From assembly GCA_015059945.1 (NCBI GenBank), contig SUZJ01000001.1, positions 186,001 to 250,000 on the forward strand: 64,000 nt of DNA, given 5' to 3'. Shown piece after piece: positions 59,535-64,000 of this stretch (position 1 is its first letter; each line of letters starts with the position of its first letter). This DNA is from Rikenellaceae bacterium. Lineage in GTDB: Bacteria; Bacteroidota; Bacteroidia; Bacteroidales; Rikenellaceae. The translations under genes and the position numbers were made by a program. The notes beneath the pieces were generated by a model. The model did no database searches. It worked only from the letters and a program-made list of their open reading frames with translations, and was not told the origin of the DNA.

Positions 59535-59620
59535 CATTCTCCTATATCTCCTATTAGTCCTATAACTCCTATAACTCCTATAAGAGCAATAGGAGATATA
59601 AGAGTCATAGGAGTTATATG
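59535..59620. repeat. CTCCTATAA array with inverted arm
   Basis: Several head-to-tail CTCCTATA(A) units (59539-59582) are mirrored by ATAGGAG-ATATAAGAG-ATAGGAGTTATAT (59590-59619), so the stretch can fold on itself. Confidence 0.7.
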
Positions 59621-59659
59621 ATTTTCTTTAAGGATTTTTTGGGGCTGGTGCGTTGGTCG

Positions 59660-59711
59660 ATAAAATAGCAGAGGCTCAACCCTATACAAGGTTGAGCCTC
59701 TGCTATTTTAT
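59660..59711. terminator. Long bidirectional terminator of the sugar transporter gene
   Basis: Perfect 22-bp stem (ATAAAATAGCAGAGGC... and complement) with an 8-nt loop, 12 bases past the transporter stop. Confidence 0.85.
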
Positions 59712-59723
59712 GTGGTGTAGAAA

Positions 59724-61010
59724 CTACTCTACGGGGATGTTTTTGTTTACGTTCTTGCAACCTGCAACTGCGTAGTACAGCAGGTATACCAAGCAACCAA
59801 TCAGCAACCAGTAGCTATTGAGCGAGCCAATGCTGTCGGCCAGCAAGTTCTGCAGGAAGGGGATGATACCACCACCGCAAACCAGAGCCATAAAGATACC
59901 CGAAGCCATAGGAGTATATTTGCCCAGACCCTCGGTCGAGAGGTTGAAGATTGCGCCCCACATAACCGAGGTGCAAAGACCTGCCAGAGCCATAAAGAAC
60001 ATACCCAGAGGTACTGCAACCTTAACGATAGGAATAGTTACGATAGTGGTCTCGGGGGTGTAGATAACGCCCAGCAGCAGTGCGATACCCAGAACGCAAA
60101 CTGCAATCATCATAGTCTTGCTCGATACTTTAGCACCGATACTTGCACCAATCAGACGGCCAACCAGCATCAAGAACCAGTAAACACCTACAACGGTACC
60201 TGCGATAGCGGGACCTACTGCGGGGTGGTTCGACATATAGAGGTTGGCGGTGTTGGGAATACCTACCTCGATACCTACATAGAAGAAGATAGCGATAGCG
60301 CCCAGCACAAAGTGGCGGAACGACAGTGCGCTGTATTTGTCTTTCTTACCCTCTGCCTTAGCAGCGATACGTGCAGCTTTCTCCTCGGCAGTCTCCATAT
60401 GAGGCTCGGGGATTTTGGTCAGCATGATAACGATGAATGCAACAGCAAAGATTGCCATAGCGATAATCATTGCGGGAGCAGCGTCCTGAACCGAAGCGGT
60501 CTGTACATTACCACCTACCAAGTAACCCAGCAGGATGGGGGCGATAGTACCACCCAACGAGTTGAGCGAGCCACCGGTCTGTACGAGCTGGTTACCACGG
60601 TTGCCACCACCACCAAGGGTGTTCAGCATAGGGTTAACCACAATGTTGAGCAAGCACATCGAGAAGCCTGCAACGAAAGCACCTGCAACATAAACTGCAA
60701 ATGCGCTCTCGGGAGCAGCGCTACCTGCCAAGAACTGGATACCTACACCTACGAAGCCAACGCCGGCGGCCAGCAGCGAGGTGAATTTGTAACCTTTACG
60801 TTTGAGGATGATACCTGCGGGCACACCCATACAAGCGTAAGCGATAAAGTTGGCGAGAGTACCGAGCTGCGAGAGGGCGTTGCTAACTCCAAACTGGTTC
60901 TTCAGGATTACGCCCATCGAGCCTGCGAAGTTGGTCACGAAGGCAATCATAAAGAACAGCATAAACATTACTGCGATAGGCAGCACAAGATTTTGTTTTT
61001 TCTGTGTCAT
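59724..61010 (-). CDS. FHS-family (FucP/GluP-like) sugar:H+ symporter
   Basis: Major-facilitator permease of 428 residues with about 12 helices, starting at the ATG at 61010 (MTQKKQNLVLP); upstream codons cross the promoter zone. FFMIAFVTNFAGSMGVILKN, YACMGVPAGIILKRKGYK and GRLIGASIGAKVSSK fit the fucose/glucose-galactose branch (each shown in short form). It imports a hexose, possibly fucose freed from host glycans, but no fuc enzymes are in the window. It stands alone between terminators. Confidence 0.9.
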   Translation of the reverse strand: MTQKKQNLVLPIAVMFMLFFMIAFVTNFAGSMGVILKNQFGVSNALSQLGTLANFIAYACMGVPAGIILKRKGYKFTSLLAAGVGFVGVGIQFLAGSAAPESAFAVYVAGAFVAGFSMCLLNIVVNPMLNTLGGGGNRGNQLVQTGGSLNSLGGTIAPILLGYLVGGNVQTASVQDAAPAMIIAMAIFAVAFIVIMLTKIPEPHMETAEEKAARIAAKAEGKKDKYSALSFRHFVLGAIAIFFYVGIEVGIPNTANLYMSNHPAVGPAIAGTVVGVYWFLMLVGRLIGASIGAKVSSKTMMIAVCVLGIALLLGVIYTPETTIVTIPIVKVAVPLGMFFMALAGLCTSVMWGAIFNLSTEGLGKYTPMASGIFMALVCGGGIIPFLQNLLADSIGSLNSYWLLIGCLVYLLYYAVAGCKNVNKNIPVE

Positions 61011-61138
61011 TTTGTTTGTAATTATTTGGTTGATATGTGTTTGCTTGCTTTGTGTAGTCGGCCTATTGTCAAGTCCAGTCCACCGCAATCCCCTTGCACC
61101 TAAGGGCAAATGACAGCCCAAACCATCCAATCTACCCC

Positions 61139-61146
61139 CAAAGGTA
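61139..61146 (-). promoter_or_regulatory. Candidate -7 box for the sugar transporter
   Basis: Minus-strand TACCTTTG fits TAnnTTTG. The -33 region is only T-rich. Confidence 0.4.
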
Positions 61147-61232
61147 CTACTTTTTTGCTAAAAAAAGCATTTTGAGAGGGTTTTTTGGCCTTTTGGGTGA
61201 TGTTTGGTGTTGGTGGTTGCCAGGGGCGAGGG

Positions 61233-61910
61233 TTACTCTTTGGCCCCTTTGCGCCAGATGATGATGCCGTTTATCGAGTTGATGGTGTACATCGAGTATT
61301 TGATGAGCATCAGTCCGCCGAGCATCTCGCCCTGGGCCATAACCACAGCCCACAGCACCACGTTCAGCACATTGCCGGCCAGCCAGAAAAACCACTGCTG
61401 CCAGAAGGCCAAGGTCATAAGTATCTGGCCCACAATAAACACTGTGGTTACAAAACCATCTTTAAGGGGTTGGGTGGCGTCGGTGTAGTGGCTCAAAACA
61501 TACCACAAAACAACCACACCAACGGCAGTGCCAAGGGTGGTAATGACGAGTTGTTTGGTGGTCATCGAGCGAGACTTAACCTTTGTCTTTTCGCCCTCGG
61601 CCTTGCGACGGCTCCACATCCACCAGCCTACGAACTGCATAGGCAGATAGTAGAGTGCGTTGAGGGCAGCCTGGCCATAGTTGTTTGTCTTATAAGCAAT
61701 TATGGCATACAGAGTTACGTTTACTGCGCCGAACAAAAAGTTCCAGATGCTACGTTTGGCACTCAATACGGTGCCCGTAACACCCATCAGTAGGGCTACG
61801 GTGCCGAGCAACTCGAACTGCCCTTTGATGAGTGAGTAGGCCAGTGCCGAGCCTACCGTAAGTATGATGATTGTCAGGTCGAATGGGCGTAGTGTTTGTT
61901 TGTTTTTCAT
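61233..61910 (-). CDS. pnuC: PnuC-family nicotinamide riboside/vitamin transporter
   Basis: A 225-residue facilitator with about seven helices, starting at the ATG at 61910. PnuC features include NFLFGAVNVTLYAIIAYKTN, the Trp-rich YYLPMQFVGWWMW (about residue 85), QWFFWLAGNVLNVVLW (about residue 170) and the final YSMYTINSINGIIIWRK. Substrate is likely nicotinamide riboside; thiamine or riboflavin cannot be excluded. No TPP- or NAD-riboswitch motif was seen upstream. Confidence 0.88.
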   Translation of the reverse strand: MKNKQTLRPFDLTIIILTVGSALAYSLIKGQFELLGTVALLMGVTGTVLSAKRSIWNFLFGAVNVTLYAIIAYKTNNYGQAALNALYYLPMQFVGWWMWSRRKAEGEKTKVKSRSMTTKQLVITTLGTAVGVVVLWYVLSHYTDATQPLKDGFVTTVFIVGQILMTLAFWQQWFFWLAGNVLNVVLWAVVMAQGEMLGGLMLIKYSMYTINSINGIIIWRKGAKE

Positions 61911-61934
61911 ATTGCTTTTTTGTTTCTTTCTTTT

Positions 61935-62050
61935 TTGCACCTTTTGGTTTTGCGACTTTTTGTAAAAAGTCGCCCAAAAACTTTTAGGCGATACTCACTG
62001 CGTTCATATCGCTTACGGCCTATGCTCAGCCAAAAATTTTCAATTTTCAA
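61935..62050 (+). repeat. REP-like dispersed element, copy D (best conserved)
   Basis: GCGACTTTTTGTAAAAAGTCGC (a perfect 22-bp palindrome, 61952-61975 region), then CAAAAACTTTTAGGCGATAC, TGCGTTCATATCGCTTAC, and AATTTTCAATTTTCAA directly before ruvB's stop. Confidence 0.75.
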
Positions 62051-63061
62051 CTAGAATAGTTCTCCATCGGTGGGCTGTCGGGTTATACCCAAGTGGCTGT
62101 ATGCCAATTCGGTGGCCTCCCTACCGCGAGGGGTGCGTTTCAAGAAGCCCTCTTTGATAAGGAAGGGCTCGTAGACCTCTTCGATGGTGCCCGCCTCTTC
62201 GCTTACCGAGGTGGCGATGGTGTTTAGACCTACGGGGCCGCCGCCAAACTTCTCGATTATGGCGTGCAGAATCTTGTTGTCCATCTGGTCGAGGCCTCGC
62301 GAGTCGATGTTCAGGGCTCCTAAGGCGTGGCGGGTGATTTCGAGGTCAATCGAGCCGTTGCCCACAACCATAGCAAAGTCCCTCACCCTGCGCAGCAGCG
62401 AGTTGGCAATTCGTGGCGTGCCCCTGCTTCGGAGGGCTATTTCGTGTGCTCCCTTGTCGTCGATGTCGATGCCCAAGATGCGAGCCGAGCGCTTGACGAT
62501 GTCGCTCAACACCGAGGTGTCGTAGTACTCCAAGTGGCAGGTGATGCCAAAACGAGCCCTCAGTGGCGAGGTGAGCAGACCACTGCGGGTGGTTGCGCCA
62601 ATCAGTGTGAAGGGGGCCAACTCAATCTGGATGCTCCTTGCCGAGGGGCCCTTGTCGAGCACAATATCAATCTTGTAGTCCTCCATTGCCGAGTAGAGAT
62701 ACTCCTCTACGATGGGACTCAAGCGGTGAATCTCGTCGATAAATAGCACGTCGCCAGCCTCGAGGTTGGTAAGCAGGCCTGCCAAGTCGCCCGGCTTGTC
62801 GAGCACAGGGCCACTGGTAACTTTCAGTGTCGAGCCCATCTCGTTGGCCACAATGTTGGCCAGGGTGGTCTTGCCCAGTCCCGGAGGGCCGTGAAACAAG
62901 ACGTGGTCTAACGACTCGCCCCTCATCAGGGCGGCTTTGATGAATACGGTCAGGTTGTCGACAATTTTCTGTTGTCCGTGAAAACTCTCCAACTCTTGGG
63001 GTCTGATTTTGCTCTCAAAGTCGGCATCGCTCTCTACATTCCTAATACACGATTGTACCAT
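62051..63061 (-). CDS. ruvB: Holliday junction branch-migration ATPase RuvB
   Basis: Hexameric AAA+ motor acting with RuvA. The 336 residues include Walker [14 protein letters not shown] (about residue 59), Walker [12 protein letters not shown], sensor 1 IGATTRSG, the arginine-finger region PLRARFG and the C-terminal winged helix with TPRGREAT. The start lies 28 bases inside the end of the upstream gene, so the two are co-transcribed. Confidence 0.97.
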   Translation of the reverse strand: MVQSCIRNVESDADFESKIRPQELESFHGQQKIVDNLTVFIKAALMRGESLDHVLFHGPPGLGKTTLANIVANEMGSTLKVTSGPVLDKPGDLAGLLTNLEAGDVLFIDEIHRLSPIVEEYLYSAMEDYKIDIVLDKGPSARSIQIELAPFTLIGATTRSGLLTSPLRARFGITCHLEYYDTSVLSDIVKRSARILGIDIDDKGAHEIALRSRGTPRIANSLLRRVRDFAMVVGNGSIDLEITRHALGALNIDSRGLDQMDNKILHAIIEKFGGGPVGLNTIATSVSEEAGTIEEVYEPFLIKEGFLKRTPRGREATELAYSHLGITRQPTDGELF

Positions 63062-64000
63062 TTCTTATTAGCTGGTTTGCGGAGTTCTACCTCCTGATTT
63101 TGTTCATATTTTGTTCTAACGATTTCGCCCATACTGCGGCCGCTAATTTTGCTCTCGAGCCACGACAGCAGGTCGATGTAGTAGAATGTGCGGCGCTCAT
63201 AGCGGTGTCGTTCGTAGGGTTTGAGCCTTTCATATAGTATCTTGAGCTCCTTTTTCAGATCGAGGGCGTTGATGTTGCCAAAGCTCTTGAAGAACGACAG
63301 CAGCTCCGACTTCATCTCGGTCATATCCCTCATTTTTACAATGAACGAGTAGACCGAGCGAATCTGGTAGTCGATGTTGAAGTCCATACCTGCGTCATAG
63401 AGGGCCATAAGGTTCAACATACGGGCGTAGCACTGAATGTCGCGACGTATGCTGTGGTCTTTGACCGAGATGATGTACGACAGGTATTCGATGCACTTGG
63501 CATAGTTGCCGTCGCCAAAGTAGAGTGTGGCAACTTTGTAGTAGAGGGGTAGCTTTTCGAGTAGTGAGAGTCGGTCGCCATACTTTTTCAGATACGAGTC
63601 GATGCTCTTCACGAGCCATAGGCCATCTTTGTAGGTGCCTGCCATTATGCACTTGTTGAGCTGACCGGTGAAGAGTATCTGCTGGGTAATCATCGCTGCG
63701 TTGTCGTTCAGCTGGCTTATGGCAGCGCTCTCGCGCTCAAACTCTTCGAGTGTGCGCAGGAAGGCTGTCTGTTTGTGCATCAGATACATACCATCCAAAA
63801 TGTGGGCGTAGGCTCGCAAGTAGCCGTCGTACATCACGCTCTTCATCTCGGGGTTCTGCTTGAAGTGGTCGAGCCATTTGAGGGCATAGCGATACGACAG
63901 GGTTGTCTGGTGGCTGATGTAGTAGTACCAAGCCTTGCACTGGTAGAAGTAGAACTTCTCGGTAAAGTTCAGCGTGTTCTCGTCGTATGAGTCAATCTTC
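63034..64000 (-). CDS. Helical repeat protein, 5' truncated by the window edge
   Basis: The frame stays open to base 64000 on the minus strand, past the internal ATG at 63846, encoding Tyr-rich text such as [19 protein letters not shown], so the true start lies beyond the window. At least 321 residues, nearly all helical and TPR-like ([24 protein letters not shown] split over about residues 150-175). It ends in a basic tail. No domain recognised; upstream of ruvB it may be a Bacteroidota-specific helical protein. Confidence 0.75.
   Translation of the reverse strand, partial: KIDSYDENTLNFTEKFYFYQCKAWYYYISHQTTLSYRYALKWLDHFKQNPEMKSVMYDGYLRAYAHILDGMYLMHKQTAFLRTLEEFERESAAISQLNDNAAMITQQILFTGQLNKCIMAGTYKDGLWLVKSIDSYLKKYGDRLSLLEKLPLYYKVATLYFGDGNYAKCIEYLSYIISVKDHSIRRDIQCYARMLNLMALYDAGMDFNIDYQIRSVYSFIVKMRDMTEMKSELLSFFKSFGNINALDLKKELKILYERLKPYERHRYERRTFYYIDLLSWLESKISGRSMGEIVRTKYEQNQEVELRKPANKKWYNRVLGM

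Noticed and set aside
59318..59620. CRISPR array or coding repeats
   Set aside because: Units are unequal, in mixed orientation and without regular spacers; no cas genes. Reading frames through them give Ser/Pro/Arg-rich text typical of GC-rich palindromes.
61911..62050. Riboswitch controlling pnuC
   Set aside because: The stretch is the REP-like copy D; no TPP (CTGAGA) or NAD-type motif was found.

Overview
The window looks like a chromosomal segment of a Bacteroidales bacterium (Bacteroidota) with roughly balanced base composition. The evidence is a SusC/SusD outer-membrane pair, Bacteroidota-type promoters (TTTG, 19-21 nt, TAnnTTTG), a BspA-like leucine-rich-repeat lipoprotein, a fimbrillin-like lipoprotein, an S46 dipeptidyl-peptidase, DUF4924, DUF4959/DUF5000 and DUF4998 proteins, and a class II ribonucleotide reductase. 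A gut Rikenellaceae/Alistipes-like or Muribaculaceae-like host is possible but cannot be settled by reading. I saw no phage, insertion sequence, integrase or CRISPR array.

Layout. 1-5.2 kb: end of a membrane-anchored protein, pgk, a four-gene ExbB/ExbD energy-transduction operon and tRNA-Ser(GGA). 5.3-12.3 kb: ansA, tatD, dprA, tRNA-Cys(GCA), an LRR lipoprotein, a YgjP-like metallopeptidase and an acyltransferase. 12.5-27.5 kb: the most distinctive region, a minus-strand polysaccharide-utilisation-like operon in the order susC, susD, DUF4959/DUF5000 surface protein, DUF4998 lipoprotein, large six-hairpin glycosidase lipoprotein, then two adjacent lipoproteins that each carry two metzincin-like domains. 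One of these four peptidase domains has lost every zinc ligand. 27.8-30 kb: kbl, an Lrp/AsnC regulator and queD on the plus strand. 30.3-42.4 kb: minus-strand run of sppA, polA, dtd, a PfkB kinase, folB, nrdJ, nhaC and a fimbrillin-like lipoprotein. 42.5-49.1 kb: plus-strand mrp, nadA, a DPP7-type peptidase and glnS. 49.1-55.6 kb: two perfect parS-like palindromes followed by mnmG, ybeY, an EnvC-like protein, a TPR lipoprotein and pheS on the minus strand. 55.7-58.2 kb: a six-gene PadR/PspC/Pmp3 envelope-stress-type operon with a clear inverted-repeat operator. 58.5-64 kb: a DUF4924 gene, a 600-base repeat-rich gap, an FHS sugar transporter, pnuC, ruvB and the end of a helical repeat protein.

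How it fits together. The SusCD locus appears to build an outer-membrane machine that binds, trims and imports glycan; the co-transcribed peptidase-like lipoproteins suggest a glycoprotein substrate (inference). No SusR, hybrid two-component or sigma/anti-sigma regulator lies beside it. The housekeeping blocks are typical of the group. Intergenic space holds several dispersed repeat families, including a four-copy REP-like element. Several starts were moved to internal ATGs because of promoters, signal peptides, neighbouring stops or family start conventions.
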